The translations under genes and the position numbers were made by a program. From Candidatus Acididesulfobacter guangdongensis (GTDB taxonomy: Bacteria > SZUA-79 > Acidulodesulfobacterales > Acidulodesulfobacteraceae), in the NCBI GenBank assembly GCA_004195045.1, contig SGBC01000003.1, positions 248,001 through 312,000 on the forward strand: 64,000 bases of DNA, read 5' to 3'. Below, piece after piece: positions 53,582-63,696 of the stretch (its first letter is position 1; each line of letters opens with the position of its first letter). Under the pieces are notes generated by a model. That model saw nothing but the letters and a program-made list of their open reading frames with translations. It did no database searches and was not told where the DNA came from.

Positions 53582-53681
53582 TAAAAACAATTTATTTATT
53601 ACAATTCAGAACAAAATAATAAAAACAATTTATTTATTACAATTCAGAACAAAATAATAAAAACAATTTATTTATTACAAT
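53568..53681. repeat. Three perfect 38-bp tandem copies spanning the cbiET stop codon
   Basis: A 38-base unit (TCAGAACAAAATAATAAAAA and 18 further bases) occurs at 53568-53605, 53606-53643 and 53644-53681. The first copy contains the last cbiET codons and its TAA; the third ends one base before the cbiL ATG. Expansion or contraction would alter the intergenic spacing without touching either protein. Confidence 0.85.
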
Positions 53682-53682
53682 A

Positions 53683-54450
53683 ATGAATAATTATTTGCTT
53701 AATATCGTGGGAGTTGGTCCAGGAGACCCTGATTTAATTACGCTGAAAGCGGTTAAAATTTTGAAAGAGAGCGATTTTATTTTTTATCCGAGAGTTTTAT
53801 ATTCAAATAATAATTTTGCTTTGGATATTTTAAAAGGCAATCTGATTGATATTCATGATTCTAAACTTATACCTTTGGATATAGAAATGAAAAAAAATTT
53901 TAATCTTAATAAAACGCTTTATGATGAAAATGCATTAAAAATTATTCAAAAATTAAAAGCAAATTATCTATGTTCCTATATAACGATAGGGGACCCCGCT
54001 TTCTACAGCACTTATGCGGAACTGTACAAATCGCTGAAACAACTGGCGGATAGTCATAATATAGCTTTAAATGTAAACATAATTTCCGGAATTTCATCTT
54101 TTAATTATTTGCTCGGCTTAATAAAGGAACCGTATGCGGTAAAAAAAAGTTCGGTTTTAATTAGCGTACCTATAGGCAAAACCGATTCGGAACTTGAATC
54201 GGAAATCAATTTTATTATGTCTTCAAAAGAAAAACCGTCTATGATAATTTATATGAAAGCCGGAAATAATATATATGATATACTGCATATCTATAGAAGA
54301 ATGCTTTACAATGATTTTAAGAACGGTAAACTTAAATTTTATATATTGGAAAAATCTGTGCTGAAAGATGGCATCGATTTGGACTGTACTGAGCCCGTCA
54401 ATAGCGGCGGCTATGATTATTTTTCTATTCTTGCGGCAATTTTTATATAG
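53683..54450 (+). CDS. cbiL: Precorrin-2 C20-methyltransferase CbiL
   Basis: This is a 255-residue SAM-dependent tetrapyrrole methylase of the CbiL/CobI type: LLNIVGVGPGDPDLITLKAVKIL at the start, SYITIGDPAFYSTYAELYK and NVNIISGISSFNYLLGL. The family fold and length are normal. No ribosome site is visible; the upstream 38-bp repeat separates it from cbiET. It acts early in the corrin pathway. Confidence 0.9.
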   Translation: MNNYLLNIVGVGPGDPDLITLKAVKILKESDFIFYPRVLYSNNNFALDILKGNLIDIHDSKLIPLDIEMKKNFNLNKTLYDENALKIIQKLKANYLCSYITIGDPAFYSTYAELYKSLKQLADSHNIALNVNIISGISSFNYLLGLIKEPYAVKKSSVLISVPIGKTDSELESEINFIMSSKEKPSMIIYMKAGNNIYDILHIYRRMLYNDFKNGKLKFYILEKSVLKDGIDLDCTEPVNSGGYDYFSILAAIFI

Positions 54451-54600
54451 ATTTTATAATAGCGGATATAGCGAAAAAAGTATAAACTGAGACTAAACTG
54501 AGACTAAATTAATAATAAATTAAGAATAAATTAAATAAAAACAGAGTCTAAACTTATTATAACTTATAACTAAAAAAACAAAATCTAAACTATATAAATT

Positions 54601-55398
54601 ATGGATATGCAATATATTGAAAAATATAAAATTTATTTTATCGGAGCCGGTCCGGGAGACCCTGAATTATTGACCGTTAAAGCCTATAAAATATTATTGG
54701 CGTCCGGCTGTGTTTTTTATGCAGGTTCTTTGATAAATAAAGAGTTATTAAAAATACCTGGTTCAGACTGCATACTTTACGATATGAGCGGCATGTGCTT
54801 TGAAGAAATTGCAGAAAAAATAGCGATGATGTATGACGCCGGTACTATAACATCTGTTCTTCATGCAGGGGATTCGTCGCTTTATTCTTCAATCAGCGAA
54901 CAGGCGGCGCTGCTTGAAATAAAACAGGCAAATTATGAAATTATTCCGGGCGTCACAGCCGCTTTTGCAGCCTGCGCTTCCAATAAATCAACGCTCACAT
55001 TGCCTGATGTTTCCCAGACTGTGATATTTTGCAGGGCTGCAGGCAGAACCGGAAAATTGCCTGACGGACAGGATATAAAAAGCCTTGCATCGCATAAAGC
55101 GACCATGGCGATATATTTAAGCTTTGGACTGATAGATTCCGTTGTATCGGATCTTTTAGAAAGTTATGACGAAAACACATATTGTTTAATAGCAAAAGAC
55201 GTGTCTTTAAAATCGGAAATACTTATAGAATGTAAATTAAAAGATGTTTTAAGCATTGCAAAAGCCAGATCTATCAAAAATATGGCGGTGCTGCTTGTAG
55301 GAAATGCGCTTGCTGGCAAATATTCAATTGACCATAAATCTAAATTATATGACGAGAATTTTTTTCACACATTCAGGAAAGCAAAGGAAAGCCGATAA
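54601..55398 (+). CDS. cbiF: Precorrin-4 C11-methyltransferase CbiF
   Basis: This is a 265-residue tetrapyrrole methylase with YFIGAGPGDPELLTVKAYKIL, VFYAGSLINKELL, VLHAGDSSLYSSISEQ and NYEIIPGVTAAFAACA, the blocks that mark CbiF/CobM. Length is normal. The 3' end overlaps the start of cbiG. The 150-base gap upstream is A+T-rich with short repeats only. Confidence 0.93.
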   Translation: MDMQYIEKYKIYFIGAGPGDPELLTVKAYKILLASGCVFYAGSLINKELLKIPGSDCILYDMSGMCFEEIAEKIAMMYDAGTITSVLHAGDSSLYSSISEQAALLEIKQANYEIIPGVTAAFAACASNKSTLTLPDVSQTVIFCRAAGRTGKLPDGQDIKSLASHKATMAIYLSFGLIDSVVSDLLESYDENTYCLIAKDVSLKSEILIECKLKDVLSIAKARSIKNMAVLLVGNALAGKYSIDHKSKLYDENFFHTFRKAKESR

Positions 55399-56974
55399 AG
55401 CCGGTAATTATTTAAACAAGGCGGCTATATTCGCTTTTACCGAAAACGGTAAAAAACTTGCATCAAAACTTTCAGACGGATTGCATAATTATTATAAACA
55501 CGGCGGCAGTCATCAGCTAAAGTACCGGCAGCGCCAGCCGCAAAGATTGCATAATTCTTATACATATGGCGGCAGCGGTAATTGCGGAAACTGCAGCGGC
55601 AGCGATTACGATAGTAATTATGAAAAACGCTATAATAACAGCGGCAATAAAGTTTTTCATAACTGCAATGTTTATAATATCGGTATCGGCACTTTTGAAT
55701 TTTTTAATTACGATAATGATAATTATCGTGAAAATATAGAATTCGCTTTTAACGAATATGATTTTTTAATTTTTTTTCTTTCGCTTGGCGCAGTCATAAG
55801 GCTTATATCTCCGTTTATAAAAAGCAAACTGTCCGACCCGGGAGTAATAATTATTGATGAAAAAGGCAATTACGCAATAAGCGCGCTTTCGGGGCATATC
55901 GGAAGAGCCAATGAATTGTGCGTTTCAATAGCTGAAATTATAGGCGCAGCTCCGGTAATAACGACTGCTACCGATATCTCAGAAAAGTTTTCTTTAGATA
56001 TGTTCGCAAAAAAATTTAATTTGAACATTGAAAATAAAAATTGTATAAAATTTATTAATAAATCATCCTTAAGCGCTCAAAAAATAATAATTTTTATCCC
56101 TGAGTCAGACCTTATTCTGAGCAGCAATGAATGTTTTAGAAATGAAATTAAAGACTATTTTACAGACTTTACTCAGCCTGTACAATTTATCTATAAAAAA
56201 AACGATATAGAAGAAATATTGAAAGAGCATTATAATAAGTTAAATTACAAACGTGATAACCGGTCGGAAGAAATATTAAAAGAGCGTTGCAATGAGTCAA
56301 ATTATAATAAGTCAAGCAATAACAAATCATATGATAATGGAACGGGTAATAACAAATCATATGATAATAAGTCAAATAATGACAAATCATATGCTAATGA
56401 ACCTGTAAGACCTGCAAGTCTAAATATTATAGTCATTTCTTATAAAACAGATGTGCTAATAAATTTGAAAACGCCGAATTTTACGTTTGATGAATTATCA
56501 TGTGCGGAATTACATTACAATATAAATATTTGCAGATTGTTTCCGAGAAATCTGTCGATAGGAATAGGATGTAATAAAAATACCGCTTTTGAAGAAATTG
56601 AAAATTTTATTCAAGAGATATTTAATCAAAATAGTCTTTCTATGCTCAGTATCAGAAACGTCGCTACAATAGATATTAAATCGGAAGAGAAAGGGATTTT
56701 AAAATTTGCCGAAAAATACGCTCAATATATTGATTTCTTTTCCAAAGACGAAATTAATAATTTTTTATATGAATATAAAAGAGATTTAAGAACTGACAAT
56801 TATTGTAATAATGTGAAGCCGGACGGGACTGCCGATACGTCGTCAGCCTGTTTCCGCTACACTGGCGCATATTCCGTTTGCGAACCGTGCGCACTTTTGT
56901 CATCCGATATAAATAAGGAGTTATTAATATGCAAAAAAAAGAAAATGAATACGACAATAGCTGTTGCGATATAA
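55349..56974 (+). CDS. cbiG: Cobalamin biosynthesis protein CbiG (lactone opening)
   Basis: CbiG opens the lactone ring and releases the two-carbon fragment in the anaerobic route. The start at 55349 is chosen (MTRIFFTHSG); an upstream in-frame ATG at 55304 lies deeper inside cbiF. AAIFAFTENGKKLASKL matches the family's N-terminus. The central domain has FFLSLGAVIRLISPFIKSK, SALSGHIGRANEL and PVITTATDISEKFSLD. The C-terminal domain has SIGIGCNKNTAFEEIENFI. Inserts sit at about residues 35-100 and 290-345 (Asn/Lys/Ser-rich, NNKSYDN repeats). It overlaps cbiH by 46 bases. Confidence 0.9.
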   Translation: MTRIFFTHSGKQRKADKAGNYLNKAAIFAFTENGKKLASKLSDGLHNYYKHGGSHQLKYRQRQPQRLHNSYTYGGSGNCGNCSGSDYDSNYEKRYNNSGNKVFHNCNVYNIGIGTFEFFNYDNDNYRENIEFAFNEYDFLIFFLSLGAVIRLISPFIKSKLSDPGVIIIDEKGNYAISALSGHIGRANELCVSIAEIIGAAPVITTATDISEKFSLDMFAKKFNLNIENKNCIKFINKSSLSAQKIIIFIPESDLILSSNECFRNEIKDYFTDFTQPVQFIYKKNDIEEILKEHYNKLNYKRDNRSEEILKERCNESNYNKSSNNKSYDNGTGNNKSYDNKSNNDKSYANEPVRPASLNIIVISYKTDVLINLKTPNFTFDELSCAELHYNINICRLFPRNLSIGIGCNKNTAFEEIENFIQEIFNQNSLSMLSIRNVATIDIKSEEKGILKFAEKYAQYIDFFSKDEINNFLYEYKRDLRTDNYCNNVKPDGTADTSSACFRYTGAYSVCEPCALLSSDINKELLICKKKKMNTTIAVAI

Positions 56975-57759
56975 CATCTGATTTGAACTGCGGCAGTATG
57001 GCGTACGGAAAAATTACTTTGGTAGGAACGGGACCCGGTGATATTAAGCATTTAACGAAAGCAGCCGTTGAAGCGATAGAAGAATGCGGCGTCATAATAG
57101 GATATTCGACCTACCTGAAGCAAATTAGTGCAATGCTGCGCGAAGAGCAGGAAAAACTGCATTTTAATATGAAAGATGAAATTACGAGATGCGAAGCAGC
57201 TATAAATAAATCTATGGAAGGTGAAAGAGTCGTCGTAGTTTCGGGAGGCGATGCAGGTATTTACGGTATGAGCGGGCTTCTATTGGAACTATTGGAAAAA
57301 AAATCGCTTATAGGTAAAATTCCTTTGGATTTCATACCGGGCGTTCCGGCTTTTTGCAGCGCCGCATGCTCTGTCGGCGCTCCTATTATGAATGATTTTT
57401 GCGTTATTTCGCTGTCTAATCTTTTGACTCCTTGGGAAGAAATTGAAAAACGACTGGATTTTGCTTCAAAAGCAGATTTTGTCATCATTATTTATAATCC
57501 TAAAAGCGCTAAAAGAAAAGATGAATTAACTGCGGCAAAGGAAATTTTATTAAAGAATATTAATAAAACCAGACCTGCCGCAATTGTTAAGGCGGCATCA
57601 AGACCGGACGAAGAAATTGTAATAACGACACTTGAACATATAGATGAATTTTCTTTAGTCAGTATGAATACGACTATCATCATCGGCAACAGCACCACAT
57701 TTGTAAAAGATTTTTATATGATAACAAGAAGGGGATACGGAAACAAGTATCGATTATAA
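56929..57759 (+). CDS. cbiH: Precorrin-3B C17-methyltransferase CbiH
   Basis: This is a 276-residue tetrapyrrole methylase that methylates C17 and contracts the ring. It has ITLVGTGPGDIKHLTKAAVEAI, VVVVSGGDAGIYGMSGLLLEL, DFIPGVPAFCSAACSVGAPIMNDFCVISLSNLLTPW and VIIYNPKSAKRKDEL, the CbiH/CobJ signature. A ribosome site GGAG lies nine bases before the ATG, inside cbiG. A 25-residue N-terminal extension precedes the fold. It is the last gene of the corrin operon. Confidence 0.94.
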   Translation: MQKKENEYDNSCCDITSDLNCGSMAYGKITLVGTGPGDIKHLTKAAVEAIEECGVIIGYSTYLKQISAMLREEQEKLHFNMKDEITRCEAAINKSMEGERVVVVSGGDAGIYGMSGLLLELLEKKSLIGKIPLDFIPGVPAFCSAACSVGAPIMNDFCVISLSNLLTPWEEIEKRLDFASKADFVIIIYNPKSAKRKDELTAAKEILLKNINKTRPAAIVKAASRPDEEIVITTLEHIDEFSLVSMNTTIIIGNSTTFVKDFYMITRRGYGNKYRL

Positions 57760-57868
57760 AATAATTTGATAAATTGCGAAGCAGCGCAAAAAAGTATAAA
57801 TATAAAAATAAAATAAAATAAAAAATTATAAAGCAAATGCTTATAAAAAAAGCGGAGGATTAATTGCT

Positions 57869-58801
57869 ATGAAAGTTTTAATTACGGGCGGAGCTGGTTT
57901 TATCGGTTCTAATTTATGCGAAAGGTTGTTAAATGAAGGCAACGAAGTGTTATGTATGGATAATTTTTTTACCGGTTCAAAAGAAAACATAAAAGAATTT
58001 AAAGATAATTATAATTTTGAATTAATAAGACACGATATATCCGAACCTTTTAATATTGAAGCCGATTTTATTATTAATCTGGCATGTCCGGCTTCTGTTC
58101 CGTTCTACCAGAAAAATCCTCTTAAGACAATGAAAGATAATGTTTTTGGAATATTTAACGTCATGGAAAACGCAAGAAGATTAAATATTCCGGTGCTGCA
58201 TACTTCCACATCCGAAGTTTACGGTTCTCCTTCTGTTCATCCTCAACCCGAGACTTACAGCGGCAATGTTAATCCGACATCTATAAGGTCTTGCTATGAT
58301 GAAGGGAAGAGAGCGGCGGAAACTATTATGTTTGATTATCACAGAACTTACGGCACAGATATTAAAATAGTGCGCGTGTTTAATACATACGGTCCAAAAA
58401 TGCTTGAAGACGACGGAAGAGTGGTTTCCAATTTTATAGTTCAGGCGTTAAAAGGGATAGATTTGACGGTTTACGGAGACGGAAAACAAAATCGTTCATT
58501 CTGTTATATTTCTGATTTACTAGACGGAATTATGCTTTTAAAAAATTCAAAAAATTTTACTGGTCCTGTTAATCTCGGCAATACTTACGAGTTTACAATA
58601 ATAGATTTCGCAAAATTGGTTTTGTCTCTGACCGGTTCTAAATCAAAAATAGTATTTAAAGATCTGCCTAAAGACGACCCGATTCAGAGACGACCTGATT
58701 TATCGCTTGCAAAAGAAAAATTGGGATACAATCCCAAAGTTAATATCGAAGCAGGCTTAAAATTAACTATTGAATATTTTAAGAAAAGAATGGGATTGTA
58801 A
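57869..58801 (+). CDS. NAD-dependent UDP-glucuronate decarboxylase-like epimerase/dehydratase
   Basis: This is a 310-residue extended SDR enzyme: [15 protein letters not shown] (NAD site), [22 protein letters not shown], the catalytic STSEVYGSP and YDEGKR (YxxxK). The block [28 protein letters not shown] is distinctive for UDP-xylose synthases, which turn UDP-glucuronate into UDP-xylose. A good ribosome site (GCGGAGG) precedes the ATG. It may feed sugar to the surface glycosylation genes. Confidence 0.9.
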   Translation: MKVLITGGAGFIGSNLCERLLNEGNEVLCMDNFFTGSKENIKEFKDNYNFELIRHDISEPFNIEADFIINLACPASVPFYQKNPLKTMKDNVFGIFNVMENARRLNIPVLHTSTSEVYGSPSVHPQPETYSGNVNPTSIRSCYDEGKRAAETIMFDYHRTYGTDIKIVRVFNTYGPKMLEDDGRVVSNFIVQALKGIDLTVYGDGKQNRSFCYISDLLDGIMLLKNSKNFTGPVNLGNTYEFTIIDFAKLVLSLTGSKSKIVFKDLPKDDPIQRRPDLSLAKEKLGYNPKVNIEAGLKLTIEYFKKRMGL

Positions 58802-58844
58802 ATTTTTAATCCAACGGCAGCTGAGAGAATTTTTAAGACAAATG

Positions 58845-60056
58845 TTATTTTTTAGTAAAATTAATGACGTCTATAATCGGAAGATAAATAGCGAGCGCTA
58901 AAAATAAAACCATTCCGAATATAATGCTCAGCAGAATAGGTTCTATTGATGCCTGCAATATGTTAAGCTGATGGTCTAAATCTTCGTCGAAATAATCGGC
59001 TACCTTGTTAAGCATCTCGTCTATATGACCCGTTTCTTCGCCGACGCTTACCATTTGAATTATTATTGGAGAAAAAATTTTTGAATCTATAAAACTTTGT
59101 GTGATGGATTTGCCTTTTGTGATTTCTTCCTGCAATTCATCTATTTTTCTTGTAAAATATTTGTTGTCTACAGAATTCCTTATAAGTTCAAAAGCACGGT
59201 TAACCGGTATTCCGCTTTGAAATAAAAGACCGAATATTCTTGTAAATTGACCCATCATAGATTTATAAAAAATACTTCCGAATATGGGGATTTTTAATTT
59301 GTATTCATCCCACCATAGCCTGCCGCTAACCGAATTCAAATAAAGTTTGACGGAAATAATGAGCGCTGCAAAAATTGCCAGCATAATATACCAGAAATTA
59401 ACAAAGAAATCGGAAATAGCGACTAAGATTCTGGTTTCAAGAGGAAGAGGCACATTAAAACTGCTGTAGAGCATAGCAAATTTTGGAATAACAAATCCTA
59501 TTAAAACGGCAGTTGCAATAATTATAGCAGTAATAACTAATTTTGGATAAAATGTCGCGCTTTTAACTTTTGCTTTAATAGCCATTTCTTTTTCCATAAG
59601 CAAGGCAATTCTGACTAAGACGTCATATAAAAGACCAGTCGATTCGCCTACCTCAACCATGTTAACGTATATTTCGGAAAATATTTTTGGATGATTGCTC
59701 AAGCTTTTTGCAAGTGTCTGACCGCTTTCAAGGTCATCTTTGACTTCCTGAAGAACAATTTTAAATTTCTTATTTCTTGTAAACTCAATCAGAGAAGTTA
59801 AACTTTTGCTGATAGGAACGCCTGACTGATATAAAGTGGCAAGTTGACGTGAAAAAATAATTATATCTTTTTTTGATATAGATTGAAAAGAAGGAATAAG
59901 TTCGTTCATAGAAATACTTGATTTTTCAACAACCGATAACGGAATCAACTGAAGATTTTCAACGTTCTTTTCCGCTGCAAGCAGGGAAGCCGCTTCAATT
60001 TGACCGACAACTAACTTACCGTTTCTGCTTCTTGCCCTATAAATATAAATTGACAT
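58845..60056 (-). CDS. pilC: Type IV pilus inner-membrane platform protein PilC
   Basis: This is a 403-residue T2SF-family protein: two cytoplasmic helical domains (FSRQLATLYQSGVPISKSL; FTRIFGLLFQSGIPVNRAF) and three membrane spans (about residues 170-193, 215-240 and 370-395), with VEVGESTGLLYDVL and VSVGEETGHIDEMLN motifs. PilC couples the PilB motor to pilus assembly. It is downstream of the pilB paralogue 2, the normal pilB-pilC order. Confidence 0.94.
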   Translation of the reverse strand: MSIYIYRARSRNGKLVVGQIEAASLLAAEKNVENLQLIPLSVVEKSSISMNELIPSFQSISKKDIIIFSRQLATLYQSGVPISKSLTSLIEFTRNKKFKIVLQEVKDDLESGQTLAKSLSNHPKIFSEIYVNMVEVGESTGLLYDVLVRIALLMEKEMAIKAKVKSATFYPKLVITAIIIATAVLIGFVIPKFAMLYSSFNVPLPLETRILVAISDFFVNFWYIMLAIFAALIISVKLYLNSVSGRLWWDEYKLKIPIFGSIFYKSMMGQFTRIFGLLFQSGIPVNRAFELIRNSVDNKYFTRKIDELQEEITKGKSITQSFIDSKIFSPIIIQMVSVGEETGHIDEMLNKVADYFDEDLDHQLNILQASIEPILLSIIFGMVLFLALAIYLPIIDVINFTKK

Positions 60057-60329
60057 TTGTTATTATTTATTATGTTATTTTATTATGTTATTTTTTACAA
60101 ATTATAATTATTATACTAATATATCAATTAATAAACATTAATAACAATATATAATATTTACAATATATATTATATTATATTATATTCTGCCATAGAAGAT
60201 TTAAAAAGATTAAAATTCATTAAGGATAAGACTTACTTTATATTATATTTTGTTTAAAATATGACATATTCATTTTCATTACTTTAATTATTTGTTGATT
60301 TTTTATCATTTTTGTACGGTCAATTTTAT

Positions 60330-62090
60330 TTAAATATCCTGTGTTGCCTGCAGTACTTCTTCTATAGCAGTAAGCCCTTCCAGCGCTTTTATTATGCCGT
60401 ATCTTCTCAGCGTAATAAAACCGTTTGTAACAGCCGTATTCCTTATTAGAGAGGCATCGGCTTTTTCTAAAATCAATTTTTGTATATTATTGTCAGGAAC
60501 CAATAATTCATATATAGGAATTCTTCCTTTAAAACCTGTGCCTCTGCATTCAGGACAGCCTTTTTCTTTATAAAAATAAACTGTTTTATTTTCAGGCAAA
60601 CCCAATTCTTTTAATAATTCTGCATCGGGCTCGTACGGTTTTTTGCATTTATCGCAAAGTTTTTTTAGCAGTCTTTGACCAATAATGCCTACAATAGCGG
60701 ATGCTATCAAAAAAGGTTCTATCTGCATATCTATCAGTCTTGATATTGTGCTAGAGGCATCCTGCGTATGAAGGGTTGAAATTACAAAATGACCAGTTAA
60801 TGAAGCCTGTATCGCTATTTTAGCGGTTTCTATATCCCTTATTTCTCCGACAAGTATAATGTCGGGGTCCTGTCTTAAAACTGACCTTAGAATATCGGCA
60901 AAAGACATTCCGCCTTTAAGATTGGCTTCGACCTGATTTATATATTTTATCTTATATTCAACCGGATTTTCAACGGTTACTAAGTTCTTATTTAATTTAT
61001 TTAATTCTGACAATATTGAATAAGCAGTAGTTGTCTTTCCTGAGCCGGTAGGTCCGGTTATCAGAAATAATCCGTATTTTTTGTTTATAAGTTTTAATAT
61101 TTTGCCTTTAGTTATATCGTCAATATACGAAGATTCTGATATTTTATTTATCTTGGATGATTTATCTAATATTCGCAGTACAGCTTTTTCTCCGTTTATC
61201 GTAGGCAGTATAGAAACCCTTATGTCAAGTTCTTTTCCAGAAAGCGTAATATTAAATCTTGAATCCTGCGCATTTCTTTTTTCGGCGATATCCATATTAG
61301 AAATTATCTTAATTCTTGCAATCAAAGGATTTATAAATTGCTTTGGAAGTTTTTTAATTTCAAAAAGTTCCCCGTCTATTCTTTCTCTTATTAAAATTTC
61401 ATCTTCTAACGGTTCTATATGTATATCTGAAGCTCTGTTCTTCGATGCCGAAACTATTATGTCGTTTACTAATTTAATTATATTTATATCTTCCGATTCT
61501 ATAATTTCTTTGTTTATAGCATCGCCTGCCGGTGCTGCAAAAACGGAAGAGGTGGCAGAATTGACGCCGGTTGTGCTTTTTTGCGGTCCTTTGTTTAAAT
61601 TTAAGGCTATATGCTCTGAATTATCGGCTTTTATAATATCTTTGGCGGAATATACAAAATCGATGGCTCTGAGTATCTCGTGTTCTCTTGCGACTGCAAT
61701 TTCTATATCATAATTAACTGCTTTTTTAAGAGCGTCTCCGGCAAAAACATTTAGAGGGTCAGATATAACTACGGTCAGGATATTGTCCGAAAGATTAATA
61801 GCAACCATCTTAAACTGTTTTGAAAGGGCTTCAGGTAAAATTTTACCTATTGCGGGGTCTATGGCGATTTTGGACAGCTCTATTTTCTTAATACTGAGCT
61901 GCTGAGATAAAGCGTTAATTATATCGTCTTCCGACAGAATACTAAGAGAGACTAAAGCTGTTCCCAGCCTCATATTTCTTTTTTTTGCTTCATTAAGGGC
62001 AGATTCTAATTGCGTAGGATTAAGCATCTTAGAATCGACTAAAATTTCTCCAAGTTTTTTTGATTTTAATAAATTGTTTAAGATTGCCAT
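60330..62090 (-). CDS. pilB: Type IV pilus assembly ATPase PilB (paralogue 2)
   Basis: This is a 586-residue motor ATPase with N-terminal MshEN-type domains (LGEILVDSKMLNPTQL, LGTALVSLSILSEDDII), Walker A GPTGSGKTTTAYSIL, Walker B DPDIILVGEIRDIETA, TGHFVISTLHTQDA and a tetra-Cys zinc motif (CDKCKKPY ... CPECRGTGF). All motor residues are present. It is followed by pilC, so it is the better candidate of the two ATPases for the pilus extension motor. Confidence 0.95.
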   Translation of the reverse strand: MAILNNLLKSKKLGEILVDSKMLNPTQLESALNEAKKRNMRLGTALVSLSILSEDDIINALSQQLSIKKIELSKIAIDPAIGKILPEALSKQFKMVAINLSDNILTVVISDPLNVFAGDALKKAVNYDIEIAVAREHEILRAIDFVYSAKDIIKADNSEHIALNLNKGPQKSTTGVNSATSSVFAAPAGDAINKEIIESEDINIIKLVNDIIVSASKNRASDIHIEPLEDEILIRERIDGELFEIKKLPKQFINPLIARIKIISNMDIAEKRNAQDSRFNITLSGKELDIRVSILPTINGEKAVLRILDKSSKINKISESSYIDDITKGKILKLINKKYGLFLITGPTGSGKTTTAYSILSELNKLNKNLVTVENPVEYKIKYINQVEANLKGGMSFADILRSVLRQDPDIILVGEIRDIETAKIAIQASLTGHFVISTLHTQDASSTISRLIDMQIEPFLIASAIVGIIGQRLLKKLCDKCKKPYEPDAELLKELGLPENKTVYFYKEKGCPECRGTGFKGRIPIYELLVPDNNIQKLILEKADASLIRNTAVTNGFITLRRYGIIKALEGLTAIEEVLQATQDI

Positions 62091-62129
62091 ATGGTTATAT
62101 TGTTTACAATGTTTATAATTCTATATTAC

Positions 62130-62196
62130 CGTAATATTAACTATTAACGCATCTATTAACTAACGCATCTATTAACTAACGTATAATGAATTACAA
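62130..62196. repeat. 17-bp tandem repeat upstream of pilB
   Basis: CTATTAACTAACGCAT-type units recur about three times between pilB and aroD. No promoter or terminator can be assigned. Confidence 0.5.
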
Positions 62197-62214
62197 AATT
62201 ACAAAACTATGAAA

Positions 62215-63093
62215 TTACAAAATACTAAAATTGCAAGATTCATAAATTCTATTAAATGTATTGATATCTACCTGACCCGGAGCGGTGGGCAATCCATCGT
62301 TTATTGAACAGTATGACAAAAAAGACCCGTAATTCAATGAGAGAATGCGGGTTAATCTTCCTTTATCTCCCATTCCGAAAATTATAAATTCAGGATAATT
62401 TCCAATATCCGAATTTCTTAATTCGTTTATTTTATTACAAATAGATAATATATCAAGCACTTCCTGTTTTGACGCAATAAGCGCCGCCATTTTAAAAAAA
62501 TCTGCTTTCATATAGCTTGCTTCAATATAGAATTGCATTGCTTTTTTTAAATTAATAAAAGAGTTGAAATCGTGCACCGATAAAATAACCTCAGAATTTT
62601 TGCTATGCGCAAATTTTATAAATTCGGCAATCAAATAAGGCTCTATTGTATCTTGTTCGATATCAACCGTTTTTATTCCATTGTCTATAAGTTTATTTAA
62701 AAAGGATAATTTATTTGCTGCGGCTAATTTGTATTCAGCTGTATTTTTATTTATATTTTCAATATTTGCGGTATAATTTTTGCAGTCGTTTTTTGCTTCT
62801 TTATTTATGCTGTTCAAATTATTTTTGTCGTCTTTATTGTAAATGTTTCTTCTAGTTGCTATGACAGGCAAATTAAATTTTTCGCTGCATGAAATTATTT
62901 CAGGAAGATATTTGTTGAAAAGTAATTCTTCTTGAAGGTCTATTAAAAGGTCAAATCTTATTTCAACACATGAAAAATTATTGTTTGCAGCATCTTCCAT
63001 AACAGAAATAACTTTAGATAGTTCTACTTTTCCTATAGATGCGCAAACATGGGGTTTTTTATCGGTTTCTTTTTTAATTTCAGATAAGAGCAT
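62215..63093 (-). CDS. aroD: 3-dehydroquinate dehydratase type I (AroD)
   Basis: This enzyme dehydrates 3-dehydroquinate in the shikimate pathway through a Schiff base. The 292-residue protein has VCASIGKVE, VEIRFDLL, VDIEQDTIEPY, the catalytic His in VILSVHDFNSF, the Schiff-base Lys in KADFFKMAALI, and GDKGRLTRIL plus DGLPTAPGQVDI at the end. It is longer than usual (about 230-250) because of an Asn/Lys-rich insert at about residues 88-120. It lies upstream of pilB in the leftward group. Confidence 0.92.
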   Translation of the reverse strand: MLLSEIKKETDKKPHVCASIGKVELSKVISVMEDAANNNFSCVEIRFDLLIDLQEELLFNKYLPEIISCSEKFNLPVIATRRNIYNKDDKNNLNSINKEAKNDCKNYTANIENINKNTAEYKLAAANKLSFLNKLIDNGIKTVDIEQDTIEPYLIAEFIKFAHSKNSEVILSVHDFNSFINLKKAMQFYIEASYMKADFFKMAALIASKQEVLDILSICNKINELRNSDIGNYPEFIIFGMGDKGRLTRILSLNYGSFLSYCSINDGLPTAPGQVDINTFNRIYESCNFSIL

Positions 63094-63115
63094 ATTTTTA
63101 TTTTTTTATTTTATA

Positions 63116-63310
63116 TTATTTTTTATTTTTTTCTGAAGCAAGGACTCCTCCCATTCCCCATTCATCCTTTGGGAAATCTTCTATCGCAACCCAGACGTGC
63201 GATATATCCAAGTCTAATGATTCAGCAACAGATTTAGATACTGATTTGATTAATCTTTCTTTTTGCTCTTTTGTTCTTCCTTCCAGCATTTTAATAGATA
63301 TAAAAGGCAT
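63116..63310 (-). CDS. 4-oxalocrotonate tautomerase family protein
   Basis: This 64-residue protein begins MPFISIKMLEGRTKEQKERLI. Pro2 becomes the N-terminal catalytic proline after Met removal. Further along, SHVWVAIEDFPKDEWGMGG matches the family's second half. A ribosome site (GAGAGGG) precedes the ATG. Tautomerases of this size act as hexamers; the physiological substrate is unknown here. Confidence 0.93.
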   Translation of the reverse strand: MPFISIKMLEGRTKEQKERLIKSVSKSVAESLDLDISHVWVAIEDFPKDEWGMGGVLASEKNKK

Positions 63311-63661
63311 AATATCCCTCTCTTTTAAAAATTAAATAAAAAAATAAAATTATAAATTATAAATATAAATTTTAAATGTAAATTATAAATCGTCATGCGA
63401 TTATAAAATATATCAAAAAAAAACATAAAATACAATTTGAATTGCATACACGCAATATAAATAAAAGATTGAGAATATTTATTATTTTTTTAAACAATTT
63501 TTTAGATTCAAGGTTAAAAATTTATGAAGAATATTCATAGCTTTATCATATTATAACGATGAATTATAGCGGTGCATTGTTCTTCATAGAATAAAGGAAA
63601 CGTTATTTTATTTCTACCGCAGCGTACCGCGTACCGTACGAGAACGGTATCAAAATATATT

Positions 63662-63690
63662 TTGACATTTATATAATCATATATTATAAT
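63662..63690 (+). promoter_or_regulatory. Perfect consensus sigma-70 promoter of a candidate small RNA
   Basis: TTGACA (63662-63667) and TATAAT (63685-63690) are separated by 17 bases: both hexamers and the spacing match the consensus exactly. Transcription should start near 63697. No ORF follows. Confidence 0.75.
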
Positions 63691-63696
63691 ATAATT

